From Bacteroidales bacterium (GTDB lineage Bacteria > Bacteroidota > Bacteroidia > Bacteroidales > UBA10428), in contig JAFGTR010000103.1 of assembly GCA_016934055.1 (NCBI GenBank), forward strand, positions 1-41,734: DNA of 41,734 nucleotides, given 5' to 3'. The notes under the pieces were generated by a model. It had not been told where the DNA came from. It did not search any database and saw only the letters and a program-made list of their open reading frames with translations. This document shows positions 32,740-41,226 of the stretch, in pieces (the stretch's first letter is position 1; the number at the start of each line of letters is the position of its first letter). A program made the position numbers and the translations under genes.

Positions 32740-33342
32740 ATGAACACACTACGTCAATCAACAAAAGGTTTTACGCTGAACAGTTTTTTTGTTACATGGA
32801 TCGTCACAGGAATTGTTGTCGCCGCTGTGGTTTGTACTTCCTGCCAACCGGCAGAAAAAGCAGGAGAAGCTGACAGCTACGCAGAAGACCGCGCGCTTAT
32901 CGAAGACCTCCAGGCCCGTTATATGTTTGCCCTTGATTTCGGTGATCTCGACAGCTATGTCGCTACATTTACCGAGGACGGCATTCTCGATATCGGCGAA
33001 GGAGAATGGCGCGGGCGTGACTCGATAAAGCATATCCTGGCTTCCATACCCCGCCGCAATGATACAACGGCCACACCGGAGACACCTGAGCTACACCCCG
33101 CTACAGGGAGGCATGCCATTGTTAACATTGTCCTCAAAATAGAGGGTGATACAGCTTACGGCAGAGCATACTGGTTTCATATGTCAAATGACAACCCTCA
33201 GCGCAAAGCAAACCTGACTTCATATGGTCACTACGAGGACGTGATAGTTAAAGTAAACGGAAAATGGTTGTTCAGCCGGAGAAAGATCTTTAACGAACAG
33301 GTTGCCAAATGGGCTGCAACGGCAGAAAATCCATGCTGGTAG
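32740..33342 (+). CDS. SnoaL-like (NTF2-fold) lipoprotein
   Basis: 200 residues. Type II signal (hydrophobic 20-33, lipobox VCTSC, Cys35). The mature part is a SnoaL_4/NTF2-like domain: EDRALIEDLQARYMFALDFGDLDSYVATFTEDG, then the GRDSIKHIL helix and VKVNGKWLFSRRKIF at the end. Such domains often bind small hydrophobic ligands or act as dehydratases or isomerases; no active Asp/His set can be stated with confidence. Its codons are GC-richer (GCC, CTC, CGC) than the neighbours, and it follows the hairpin chain, so recent acquisition is possible. No operon partner is on its strand. Confidence 0.75.
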   Translation: MNTLRQSTKGFTLNSFFVTWIVTGIVVAAVVCTSCQPAEKAGEADSYAEDRALIEDLQARYMFALDFGDLDSYVATFTEDGILDIGEGEWRGRDSIKHILASIPRRNDTTATPETPELHPATGRHAIVNIVLKIEGDTAYGRAYWFHMSNDNPQRKANLTSYGHYEDVIVKVNGKWLFSRRKIFNEQVAKWAATAENPCW

Positions 33343-33489
33343 ATTGTGGGAAAACCACATAAAAAAAGTGAAAATAGGGTTTGAGGGTTTGAATATCTGA
33401 TGATCTTATTGGTACATGAATATAATTTAGACAATTTGGTGATTTGGTGGCTAAACCTTTTCCGCGAAGTATATGCCGTGTGAGGCTGA

Positions 33490-34302
33490 TTATTCTTTGA
33501 TCTTTATAAGCAGATGGTTATCAGCGATACCGATTATGGTTTCTCCTGTGGGCATTTGAACTGATGCATCTGATATCGTCTCAGGATTCCAGTTATGAAT
33601 GTCCATAAAGTCTTTCATGTCCTTTTTCTCTGAAAACCTCACTGACAAAATTGTCTCTTCCCCACCCCTCAGTATAACAACACAATATCCGTTTACATCC
33701 CTGAAAAATGCTTCCTGGTCAGGAACTCCGTTCATAATACCCAGCATGCCTTTTGCCAGAACAGCTTCACGGTTTATGGTTTCATGTGAAACACCAGGCA
33801 GATAAGAGGTAATATCGGCAGGACTTTCCTTTATTTTACGAACGATCGCTTCCCCGATTTTCAGGGAAGTGACACTGTCAATAATGTTGCCCGTATTGTT
33901 GCTGATGTTGATATAAAACGACCCTGAACAAAGCTGCAATTGATATGGCGTCTTACATGAAAAGGGTGACAATGAAGGTGTACTCTTACACTGGAATCTG
34001 GATACAGAGTATATCCCAAAGGCTTCTTCGGGGCCATTCATTCTGTATATTTCAACACTATATTTTTCACCCGACAAACTGATCTCATTGACCCATGCAC
34101 CGGAAAAACCATACTCAAGGTAGAGTTCAGCAGCACCGTTAATATGACCGAAAAGCGAGGCTCCGGTGTATGTTTTTGGGGTTTCAAACCTGGCGTCCGG
34201 CAGATCGGTTTCATCAACGGAAGGGAAGGAACCAGGCTCTTCAGCAATACAATTAAAAGAAAAGGGAAACAGGAAAATCAATATACAGTAATATCTTGTC
34301 AT
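33490..34302 (-). CDS. DUF6599 family exported protein
   Basis: 270 residues with a signal peptide (MTRYYCILIFLFPFSFNCIAE). The mature part has the DUF6599 features: a long sequence with GASLFGHINGAAELYLEYGF, VEIYRMNGPEEAFGIYSV and TGETIIGIADNHLLIKI. Function unknown. It is preceded on the same strand by a Tat-exported DUF362 protein (34336-35502), 33 bases upstream, so the two probably form a two-gene operon. The name rests on remembered sequence character. Confidence 0.65.
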   Translation of the reverse strand: MTRYYCILIFLFPFSFNCIAEEPGSFPSVDETDLPDARFETPKTYTGASLFGHINGAAELYLEYGFSGAWVNEISLSGEKYSVEIYRMNGPEEAFGIYSVSRFQCKSTPSLSPFSCKTPYQLQLCSGSFYINISNNTGNIIDSVTSLKIGEAIVRKIKESPADITSYLPGVSHETINREAVLAKGMLGIMNGVPDQEAFFRDVNGYCVVILRGGEETILSVRFSEKKDMKDFMDIHNWNPETISDASVQMPTGETIIGIADNHLLIKIKE

Positions 34303-34335
34303 AATTATTTATTTGCTATAATGAGCCTGTTTGTT

Positions 34336-35502
34336 TCAGCCAAGATCTAATACGCTCAGGTTTATTTTTTCCCTGTCGGACAGGCCTAATCCCAGTTCAG
34401 ATGACATGGTCAGGAATGTCAGCAATTCAGGTGTCGCTGATTTTTGAATGCCTTCGGCAATCCTTTTTTCGGCAATGATGTCATAAGCGATCCTGTCAAG
34501 GGCAACAGGATCGGAAGCTATAAGGATAGTGTTATAATTACAGATGAATTGCCGGTTGGCAGCAGGCCCCCCGTTGTAGCATCCACGCAATCCGTCACAT
34601 ATATTCAGCACCACTTTATCCCGTATGGGTGCAAAGGCACAGACTTCAGCACATGTATCGTTCCAGAGCCTGGCGTGAAGCCTGCCGGTATTCGATATGG
34701 CGCCATATGCAAGATTCTTCATGGCATTTGTAATGGAACCGCCTGCATTCTTGAGAATGGGTATATTAATGATCTTATCGAGATCCTGTGTAACAATTTT
34801 TGTAAAATATGAATACTTTCCGCCATTGATCATATAAGGCATGGTTTCATCGTCATATTCCCCCTCCACATCAGCCCAGTAAAACCACTTTTTATCAATA
34901 TTGTTTTCACCATAAAGCTTCCCGTCCTTATCATAAAAGGATCCGTTTTCATCCTGAAGCTCTGTCCCCGCAATTTTTATCCCGGGATAATTTTCAGCTG
35001 TAAAACCGGCCTCTTTCAGGTCCATCTCGCGCCGGTCCCATATGATGATGTTCTCCTTTTCGATACCGCTTTCCATAAGTTGTTTGATAACCGACCGGGT
35101 AACAGCGTGACTTGTTGAAAGAAGCTTTCCGGCAACGGGATTTACTTTCAGGCCTATCCTTTCACCGGGACTCACAAAAGTGCTCCATGCCTTTTCCAGG
35201 TCTTTCTGCCCTGTAAGCTCGAGCAGTGCTTTCTTTATCATCAGATAAGCTTCCTGTTCAACCGGGTCATCGTTTATTACAGACTGTGTATTATTCACGC
35301 GGATCACCTTACCCGGATATATGCCAGGCATCGACCATTCATTTCGCGGTATTTTAGCGGCATCGCTGATGTTCGTCGCAGGCTTATCCTGATTCCGAAT
35401 AGTTTCTGAAGCGATCAGTGACCATGGTTTAACAGCCAGGGCGGCTGTTCCGGTTCCAAGAAGTGCCATAAACTTCCTGCGGTTGAGTGAGTTTCTTTTC
35501 AT
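34336..35502 (-). CDS. Tat-exported DUF362 domain protein
   Basis: 388 residues with a twin-arginine signal (LNRRKFMALLGTGTAALAVKP, about 6-26). The DUF362 body contains GLKVNPVAGKLLSTSHAVTRSVIKQL, WDRREMDLKEAGF, IPILKNAGGSITNAMKNLAYGAI and NICDGLRGCYNGGP, all typical of the family, whose reaction is unknown. No ferredoxin cysteine set is seen, although some DUF362 proteins carry one. It is exported and presumably periplasmic. The downstream DUF6599 gene is likely co-transcribed. A CAAATATA/TATATTTG promoter core lies at 35525-35532 on the minus strand. Confidence 0.85.
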   Translation of the reverse strand: MKRNSLNRRKFMALLGTGTAALAVKPWSLIASETIRNQDKPATNISDAAKIPRNEWSMPGIYPGKVIRVNNTQSVINDDPVEQEAYLMIKKALLELTGQKDLEKAWSTFVSPGERIGLKVNPVAGKLLSTSHAVTRSVIKQLMESGIEKENIIIWDRREMDLKEAGFTAENYPGIKIAGTELQDENGSFYDKDGKLYGENNIDKKWFYWADVEGEYDDETMPYMINGGKYSYFTKIVTQDLDKIINIPILKNAGGSITNAMKNLAYGAISNTGRLHARLWNDTCAEVCAFAPIRDKVVLNICDGLRGCYNGGPAANRQFICNYNTILIASDPVALDRIAYDIIAEKRIAEGIQKSATPELLTFLTMSSELGLGLSDREKINLSVLDLG

Positions 35503-35524
35503 TGAAATAAAATATATGGATTAA

Positions 35525-35601
35525 CAAATATATTAAAATTCAAAATTATTGGCCATGATACAACATTGGCAAAACAGAAGTCAGTGAAGGTTGTATATTT
35601 G
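35525..35601. promoter_or_regulatory. Divergent promoter region of DUF362 and ABC exporter genes
   Basis: Each direction has a TATATTTG -7 element: minus strand at 35532-35525 (DUF362), plus strand at 35594-35601 (ABC gene). Both match TAnnTTTG exactly. -33 elements are poor (TTG at 35566-35568 is 25 bases away from the plus core). The ABC start has GGGGGAG as ribosome site. Confidence 0.5.
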
Positions 35602-35621
35602 CAGCATATTTTTGGGGGAGC

Positions 35622-37370
35622 ATGGACAGATCAGAACGAAAAAAAGGGGAAGGACCAGGACAGAAGGCCGGATTATTCAGTGTTCTTCGACCTTACAGAG
35701 GAATAGTCACTGTTTTGATCATCATAGCTCTGGCAGGGAGCAGCATAAACCTGCTTATTCCAAAAATCATCGCCCGGGCCATAGACGCTTTTTCTGCTAA
35801 CATGTTCAGCGCCGGAACAGTTATTACTGAATTTCTTGTTGCAGCTTCCGGGATATTTGTTTTCACTTTTCTTCAGGGAGTAGTGCAAACCTTCACGGCA
35901 GAGAGGGTCGCAAAAGAATTACGCAACAGGCTGGCAGAAAAAATATCCCGTCAGAGTTACTCATTCATACTTAAGTCAAACCCTGCTAAGCTTCTGACAA
36001 ACATGACCTCCGACATGGACTCGGTAAAAATGTTTGTTTCACAGGCTTTTGTCACCATCATCTCCTCATTTTTCGTTATCATTGGGGCATCGGTTCTGCT
36101 GATAATGATAAACCTGAAGCTGGCCCTTGCGGTTCTTACAATAGTACCGATCATTGCTACTGCCTTTTTTATCGTGTTTCGGAAAGTGAGGGTCTTGTTC
36201 AGAAAGAGCAGAGAGATAATAGACGTTCTTAACAGGATCATTAATGAAAGTATTCTGGGTTCAGCTCTCATAAGAGTCCTGAACTCACAACAGCCTGAGA
36301 GCCAGAAGTTCCTTGAAAAAAACATTGAGTCACGTGAACTGGGATTAACGATAGTGAAGCTCTTTTCGGTCATAATCCCCATCATTATGTTTGTTGCAAA
36401 CCTGGCTGTCGTTACCATTCTTGCTCTCGGAGGTCATTTTGTTGTGACCGGATCACTTACGCTCGGTAATTTTGCCGCATTCAACAGTTATCTTGTAATG
36501 CTCATATTCCCGGTCATGATGATCGGATTTATGAGTAACATAATCGCCTCAGCTACCGCCTCATACGGAAGAATAAAACAAGTCCTTGACGAGCCTCCTC
36601 CGATAGAAACCGGAACCATCAGTACTGATATCAGGGGTGATATAAAGCTGAAGGATGTGAACCTGAGCTACGGAGAAAAGCCGGTGCTGGAGAACGTTTC
36701 ATTATCGGTCAAAGCCGGCAGCAGGACTGCCATCATAGGGCCCACTGCGGCGGGTAAGACGCAGCTGCTGTACCTCCTTACAAACCTTATCTCACCCGAT
36801 TCGGGCAGCGTGGAATTCGACGGGATCTCGATAGAGCAATATACAAGGGAAGTATTCCACAGGCAGATCGGCTTTGTATTTCAGGACAGTGTGATTTTCA
36901 ACCTGAGCCTCAGGGAAAATATTGCCTTCAGCGAAACTGTTACAGAGGAATCCCTTAAGAAAGCAATAGAAACGGCTGAACTGGCTGACTATATTGAATC
37001 GCTTCCTGACAAGCTCGACAACATAGTCTCGGAAAGAGGTACCAGCCTGTCGGGCGGACAAAAGCAAAGAATAATGCTCGCGAGGGCTCTTGCCCTGAAT
37101 CCGGGCATACTGCTGCTCGATGATTTTACATCAAGGGTTGACAGAAGAACCGAAAATAAGATCCTATGCAATATAGAAAATAATTATCCGGAGATGACAC
37201 TCCTGTCAGTTACACAGAAAATTGCACCGGTAAGGCATTTTGATCAGATAATACTCCTTATGGAAGGAGAAATAATAGCTTCCGGAAAACATAAGGATTT
37301 GTTGGAGAGTTCACCTGAATATATTCAGATTTACAGTTCACAAAAAAGCACACATCATTATGAATTATAA
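35622..37370 (+). CDS. ABC exporter half, degenerate ATP site contributor
   Basis: 582 residues: six membrane helices (about 25-325) and an ATPase domain with Walker A GPTAAGKT (373-380), LSGGQ signature (476-480), Walker B LLLDD (497-501) and Q532 at the H-loop (SVTQKIAP). The catalytic Glu after Walker B is Asp501 and the H-loop His is Gln, so its Walker face is degenerate while its signature is normal. It overlaps the next gene by 11 bases. Together they form a heterodimeric exporter in the inner membrane with one degenerate and one active site, as in bacterial LmrCD/TM287-288-like pumps. Likely role: drug or lipid export. Confidence 0.9.
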   Translation: MDRSERKKGEGPGQKAGLFSVLRPYRGIVTVLIIIALAGSSINLLIPKIIARAIDAFSANMFSAGTVITEFLVAASGIFVFTFLQGVVQTFTAERVAKELRNRLAEKISRQSYSFILKSNPAKLLTNMTSDMDSVKMFVSQAFVTIISSFFVIIGASVLLIMINLKLALAVLTIVPIIATAFFIVFRKVRVLFRKSREIIDVLNRIINESILGSALIRVLNSQQPESQKFLEKNIESRELGLTIVKLFSVIIPIIMFVANLAVVTILALGGHFVVTGSLTLGNFAAFNSYLVMLIFPVMMIGFMSNIIASATASYGRIKQVLDEPPPIETGTISTDIRGDIKLKDVNLSYGEKPVLENVSLSVKAGSRTAIIGPTAAGKTQLLYLLTNLISPDSGSVEFDGISIEQYTREVFHRQIGFVFQDSVIFNLSLRENIAFSETVTEESLKKAIETAELADYIESLPDKLDNIVSERGTSLSGGQKQRIMLARALALNPGILLLDDFTSRVDRRTENKILCNIENNYPEMTLLSVTQKIAPVRHFDQIILLMEGEIIASGKHKDLLESSPEYIQIYSSQKSTHHYEL

Positions 37371-39123
37371 TCTGAACCAGGCATCGGAACACACAGCAAG
37401 GAAACTCCCGGCAATTAAATCACTCAGGAAACTGATCACCATTATCAGTGGTGAACGCCGCAACCTTACTATTGCCTTTACTGCAATTTTCCTGAATGCA
37501 GGACTAAACCTTACAGGACCATACCTGGTAGGTTATACAATAGACACATATGTTCAGGCGAAGAATTATCATGGTGTCCTCCTGTTTGCCGGGATTCTGC
37601 TTGCCATGTATATTACCGCATTTATTGTCAACTATGCCCAGATGCGCATGATGGGTGGAATAGGCCAGCGGATGCTTTTCAGCCTCAGGAACTCTGTATT
37701 CAACAAGCTGCAGGAGCTGCCTCTCGATTTTTTCAATCAGAATAAGGCAGGAGACCTGATTTCGCGGATCAACAACGATACCGACAAGGTTAACCAGTTC
37801 TTTTCTCATTCACTGATGCAGTTTATAGGCAGCCTGATAACGATGACCGGAGCCGGGATCCTTCTCCTTGTGATAAACCTGCCACTTGGACTGGCAGCCC
37901 TTTCCCCTGCACTGCTCCTGTGGATCTTTACCAGGAGTGTTTCGCCCTGGATAAGGAGAAAGAATGAAGCGAGCCTTAAAAGCCTGGGGTTTTTATCGGC
38001 AGAAATTCAGGAGAACCTGGCAAACTTCAAGGTGGTTGTTGTTTTCAACAGGAGCGATTACTTCCGTAAGCGGTTTGAGAAGGCAAACAACGAGAATTAT
38101 AAAAGATCGGTACACGCGGGTATTGCCAATAATATTCTTACACCGGTTTATACTTTTGCATCACATATAGGTCAGCTTATAGTATTAGTTTTGGGCATAT
38201 GGCTTATTATCAAAGGATATTTTTCAGTTGGATTGCTGATAAGCTTCATTGCATATATCTCCAACTTCTATAATCCGTTGCGACAGATGGCTGCTCTGTG
38301 GGCTAACTTTCAGCTGGCACTGGCGGCCTGGGACAGGATATCATTTCTCCTTTCCTTTGAAAACAATCTTAAAATTGTTGATGATGCTGGTGAAGTCACA
38401 AGTGATTCCTATATTCATTTCAGTAATGTCTCATTCAGGTACCCAAACGGGAAAGAGGTTTTGCACAAAGTCAGCTTCGATTTACAAAAAGGCAGGAGTT
38501 ATGCTTTTGTTGGTCCGACAGGAGGAGGAAAAACAACCACAGCTTCGCTTTTAGCCCGATTGTACGACGCAACGAAAGGGTCAATACTTCTTGACGGCAG
38601 GGATATCCGGTCGTATACCCCCTTTGAGAGAGCATCGAAAATAGGATTTATCCTTCAGGAACCTCTGCTCTTCTCAGGTACGGTAGGCAATAATATTATA
38701 TATGGTAATCCTGAATGTGCAGGTCTCACCAACAGTGAGCTTGAAAAGGCCCTTGAGGAAGCACAGCTTGCAGGACTGCTGACACGTTTTGACAAAGGAC
38801 TTGACACACCTGTCCAGACAACAGGCGATGGAATAAGCCTTGGGCAAAAACAGCTTATTGCTTTTATGAGGGTTATTTTGCGAAAGCCGGAACTTCTTAT
38901 ACTTGATGAAGCAACAGCCAATATTGATACGGTAACAGAACAACAACTTGAAGCGATTCTGAAAAACCTACCGGCATCGACTATAAAGGTTATCATCGCT
39001 CATCGTCTGAATACCATTGAGAATGCGGACGAAATCTTCTTTGTAAACTCAGGAAGTATAATTGCGGCAGGTTCATTCAGTAAGGCTCTCGACTTGCTTA
39101 TGCATGGCAGGACGGAGAGCTGA
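37360..39123 (+). CDS. ABC exporter half, active ATP site
   Basis: 587 residues. Membrane domain about 30-330; Walker A GPTGGGKT (385-392), signature ISLGQ (492-496) in place of LSGGQ, Walker B LLILDE (512-517) with E517, H-loop H548 (IIAHRL). Walker and H-loop are normal but the signature is degenerate, the mirror image of the partner. So the site formed by this protein's Walker face and the partner's LSGGQ is the active one. Substrate cannot be read. Start ATG at 37360 overlaps the stop of the first half, giving equal expression. Confidence 0.92.
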   Translation: MNYNLNQASEHTARKLPAIKSLRKLITIISGERRNLTIAFTAIFLNAGLNLTGPYLVGYTIDTYVQAKNYHGVLLFAGILLAMYITAFIVNYAQMRMMGGIGQRMLFSLRNSVFNKLQELPLDFFNQNKAGDLISRINNDTDKVNQFFSHSLMQFIGSLITMTGAGILLLVINLPLGLAALSPALLLWIFTRSVSPWIRRKNEASLKSLGFLSAEIQENLANFKVVVVFNRSDYFRKRFEKANNENYKRSVHAGIANNILTPVYTFASHIGQLIVLVLGIWLIIKGYFSVGLLISFIAYISNFYNPLRQMAALWANFQLALAAWDRISFLLSFENNLKIVDDAGEVTSDSYIHFSNVSFRYPNGKEVLHKVSFDLQKGRSYAFVGPTGGGKTTTASLLARLYDATKGSILLDGRDIRSYTPFERASKIGFILQEPLLFSGTVGNNIIYGNPECAGLTNSELEKALEEAQLAGLLTRFDKGLDTPVQTTGDGISLGQKQLIAFMRVILRKPELLILDEATANIDTVTEQQLEAILKNLPASTIKVIIAHRLNTIENADEIFFVNSGSIIAAGSFSKALDLLMHGRTES

Positions 39124-39132
39124 ATATTTGGC

Positions 39133-39260
39133 AACCTGCCTGCGCCACTGCTGTGGCAGGCAGGTTTGGTTATTTGGTTATTTGCTGATTTGCTGACCTG
39201 CCCGACGGCAGGCGGGTTTGATGATTTGCTGATTTGATGACCTGCCCGACGGCAGGCGGG
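39133..39260. repeat. Palindrome cluster: one 11-base hairpin and a 44-base tandem repeat
   Basis: AACCTGCCTGC (39133-39143) pairs perfectly with GCAGGCAGGTT (39156-39166) near the end of the ABC operon. Then CCTGCCCGACGGCAGGCGGG occurs at 39197-39216 and again, identical, at 39241-39260, a 44-base period with nearly identical flanks (GTTTGATGATTTG). Each core is itself a palindrome. A sibling lies at 637-684. No gene lies in 39124-39475. Confidence 0.75.
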
Positions 39261-39338
39261 TTTGATGATTTGATGATGGCTTAGATACAGACCTCATTAT
39301 GCAGGTTAATTCTGTTTTTATGCTCAATATATCAGGCC

Positions 39339-39373
39339 TTTTGTTAAATTCTGATATCTTATTTATATTTTTG
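39339..39373 (+). promoter_or_regulatory. Promoter of the second Crp/Fnr gene
   Basis: TTTTG at 39339-39343 and TATTTTTG at 39366-39373, with 22 bases between, fit the Bacteroidota consensus. Transcription would start near 39380, leaving a leader of about 95 bases before the ATG at 39476. Confidence 0.6.
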
Positions 39374-39475
39374 CGTACTGACAAAATAATCGTATTAAAT
39401 ATTAATGAATTAAAAAAATCAGCCATTAAACATAAATACAAATATTGAATTCATATCCAGGAGCAGCTTAATAAA

Positions 39476-40168
39476 ATGGACAGATATCTAGAAAAAAAGA
39501 ATTGTACAGAATGTTATTTTCGTTCGGAATGTTTCATTCGGAGAACAAAAAACGCAGATAAGTTTTATGAATCATTGAAATCTCAGATCATTTACAATAA
39601 GGGAGAAACAATTGTTAAAACAGGAACGCCGGTAACAAATATTTTGTATGTTATGGATGGCTTGGTCAAAGCCTATATTGAAAGCCCGGATAAGAATATC
39701 ATTATAAAATTACTGCATGCTGATGATTTTATCGGCCTTACATCATTGTTCGGTGATGATACTTATTACTTTTCCGCCTCTGCATTAAAAGAGACCAGAA
39801 TCTGTTCAATTGACCGTGAAGCCATTAAAGACTTAATTACACAGTGTTGCGAATTTTCTCGTGAACTGTCCAACTGGTACTGCAAGAACTATAACATTAT
39901 GCTCACCAAGTGTTTGAATTTAGGTCTCCGTCAATTAAACGGAAAACTTGCCAATACATTACTATATTTAAACCGTGATGAGTTTAAGGGGATAGATATA
40001 TTTTCATATATAAGCAGGAAAGACCTGGCAGAATTGTCAGGTATGTCAATGGAAAGTGTTGTCAGAATCTTATCTGAGTTCAGTGATGAAAAAATTATAG
40101 AGATTAAAGGCAAAAGAATTGAGATTAAAAACCTCGAACGGCTGAAAATCATCAACCAGAAAGGATAA
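39476..40168 (+). CDS. FNR-like Crp-family regulator with complete cluster cysteines
   Basis: 230 residues: N-terminal cysteines C10-x2-C13-x5-C19 and C110, the exact spacing pattern of E. coli FNR (C20, C23, C29, C122), a cyclic-nucleotide-binding fold (about 30-130), dimer helix and Crp winged helix (about 180-222, YISRKDLAELSGMSMESVVRILSEFSDEKIIEIKG). An O2-labile [4Fe-4S] sensor is therefore expected. It would bind DNA in anaerobic conditions. The gene is followed by a helical-bundle protein 332 bases away, its possible target. It differs from the regulator at 13652, which lacks one ligand. Confidence 0.92.
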   Translation: MDRYLEKKNCTECYFRSECFIRRTKNADKFYESLKSQIIYNKGETIVKTGTPVTNILYVMDGLVKAYIESPDKNIIIKLLHADDFIGLTSLFGDDTYYFSASALKETRICSIDREAIKDLITQCCEFSRELSNWYCKNYNIMLTKCLNLGLRQLNGKLANTLLYLNRDEFKGIDIFSYISRKDLAELSGMSMESVVRILSEFSDEKIIEIKGKRIEIKNLERLKIINQKG

Positions 40169-40226
40169 TCAATACTTCAAATGTTCATGTTTTAGTCAGA
40201 CTCCACTACTTCTCCAGGACTAAAAC

Positions 40227-40262
40227 AAGCTTGCCTAACCGGAAGACAGGCTTTAAGTTTTT
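40227..40262 (+). terminator. Weak terminator after the FNR-like gene
   Basis: AAGCTTGCCT (40227-40236) pairs with AGACAGGCTT (40244-40253) with one mismatch and one G-U, then TAAGTTTTT follows. Loop AACCGGA. The remaining sequence to 40449 has no gene; the 66-codon frame at 40231-40431 is a chance frame. Confidence 0.5.
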
Positions 40263-40426
40263 GCAGACTACTGGTGCAACCTGTTGTTGTATAGCCCCAC
40301 CCCAGTGCAGCAATGAAAAAAAGCTTATCCCAAACTCTTTTTCAAATCAGTTTAAAATTACGGTCTGCTCAAAAAAAAAATTGACGAATCTCATGGTCAT
40401 TTTTGACACCAATACCAATAATCATC

Positions 40427-40457
40427 TTTAAATTAACGACATAAGAAAATATCTTTG
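40427..40457 (+). promoter_or_regulatory. Promoter of the helical-bundle gene
   Basis: TATCTTTG at 40450-40457 matches the -7 consensus exactly, with TTTA at 40427-40430 as a weak -33, 19 bases away. A start near 40464 leaves a 37-base leader. No FNR-type palindrome is evident in 40380-40500. Confidence 0.45.
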
Positions 40458-40500
40458 TATCAGATAATATTAATCTCAAAGAATCAAACAGAGTCAGACC

Positions 40501-40989
40501 ATGTACAAACAAAAGAGTGAAATAATTGAGCAGATTCAATCTTATCATAAAGATGTAGCACAGTTATACCATGATATTTATGAAAAGGTTGATAACAAAG
40601 AGATGAAATCATTCATACTTGATCTCTACAAACATGAAAAAAACCGTGAGCAATATCTTGACCGGCACAGAAAAATAGCCCTTGCAATGGATTGCTGGCT
40701 CGATTTTCCATGTGAAAAGCTGTCGAATCAGATGGATGAATGCTTAAAGCGCAATATTGGTCCAAAATCTGAAGTAACCATGGAAGATTTGCTTAATCTG
40801 AAATTGCATTTTGATGACTGTCTAATAAAAATATACAATATACTCGCGGCCGAGAATGCATTAAGTGAAATGGCGGCCAACATATTTTACTATATGTTGA
40901 AAAAAACAAAAAAAGAGCAGGATATACTTGCCGGTATGCTTTTTAACTCAAAAAGCAACATGCAGCAGACATTCACATATACAGTATAA
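40501..40989 (+). CDS. Unknown four-helix protein, ferritin-like in outline
   Basis: 162 residues, no signal peptide or membrane segment. Four long amphipathic helices are apparent (about 3-28, 32-62, 93-118, 121-150), the outline of a ferritin-like bundle. Histidines and acids (H16, H24, KHEKNREQYLDRH at 44-56) recall a metal site, but the paired ExxH motifs of ferritins or rubrerythrins are not complete, so metal binding is uncertain. It follows an FNR-like regulator and so may act in oxygen or redox stress. No family name can be given safely. Confidence 0.75.
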   Translation: MYKQKSEIIEQIQSYHKDVAQLYHDIYEKVDNKEMKSFILDLYKHEKNREQYLDRHRKIALAMDCWLDFPCEKLSNQMDECLKRNIGPKSEVTMEDLLNLKLHFDDCLIKIYNILAAENALSEMAANIFYYMLKKTKKEQDILAGMLFNSKSNMQQTFTYTV

Positions 40990-41004
40990 GCACTCCATTA
41001 ATCC

Positions 41005-41031
41005 GTTCGGCTGAGGTTGTACCAGCCGAAC
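41005..41031. repeat. 9-base perfect hairpin without T-run
   Basis: GTTCGGCTG (41005-41013) and CAGCCGAAC (41023-41031), loop AGGTTGTAC, 16 bases after the helical-bundle gene. Possible RNA 3'-end stem, but no T-run follows on the plus strand. Confidence 0.6.
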
Positions 41032-41178
41032 CTAATACTGGTTTGCGGTTACACCCAAACCTTCCCCTGTTACCAAAAGTTCCCCCTGTTTATTGATGAT
41101 CGCATCAGCAATCTTCCAGAGCCGGAACATTTTTCTCTTTTTCTTCGTTATTAAATATTGATCTTCCTGTTTACGCAT

Positions 41179-41209
41179 AAAAAAAGGGTGTCAAAAGCTG
41201 ACACCCTTT
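41179..41209 (-). terminator. Terminator of the FAS1-domain gene
   Basis: AAAGGGTGTCA (41183-41193) pairs with TGACACCCTTT (41199-41209), loop AAAGC. On the minus strand a T-run follows (complement of the A-run before 41186), 18 bases past the stop of the FAS1 gene. Confidence 0.85.
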
Positions 41210-41226
41210 ATATTATTAAGATATTA

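Noticed and set aside
39197..39260. CRISPR-like direct repeats
   Set aside because: Only two copies, 44-base period, no unique spacers of proper length and no cas genes.
40231..40431. 66-codon frame on the plus strand
   Set aside because: Overlaps a terminator and a promoter, has odd composition (CCC run of cysteines) and no ribosome site.
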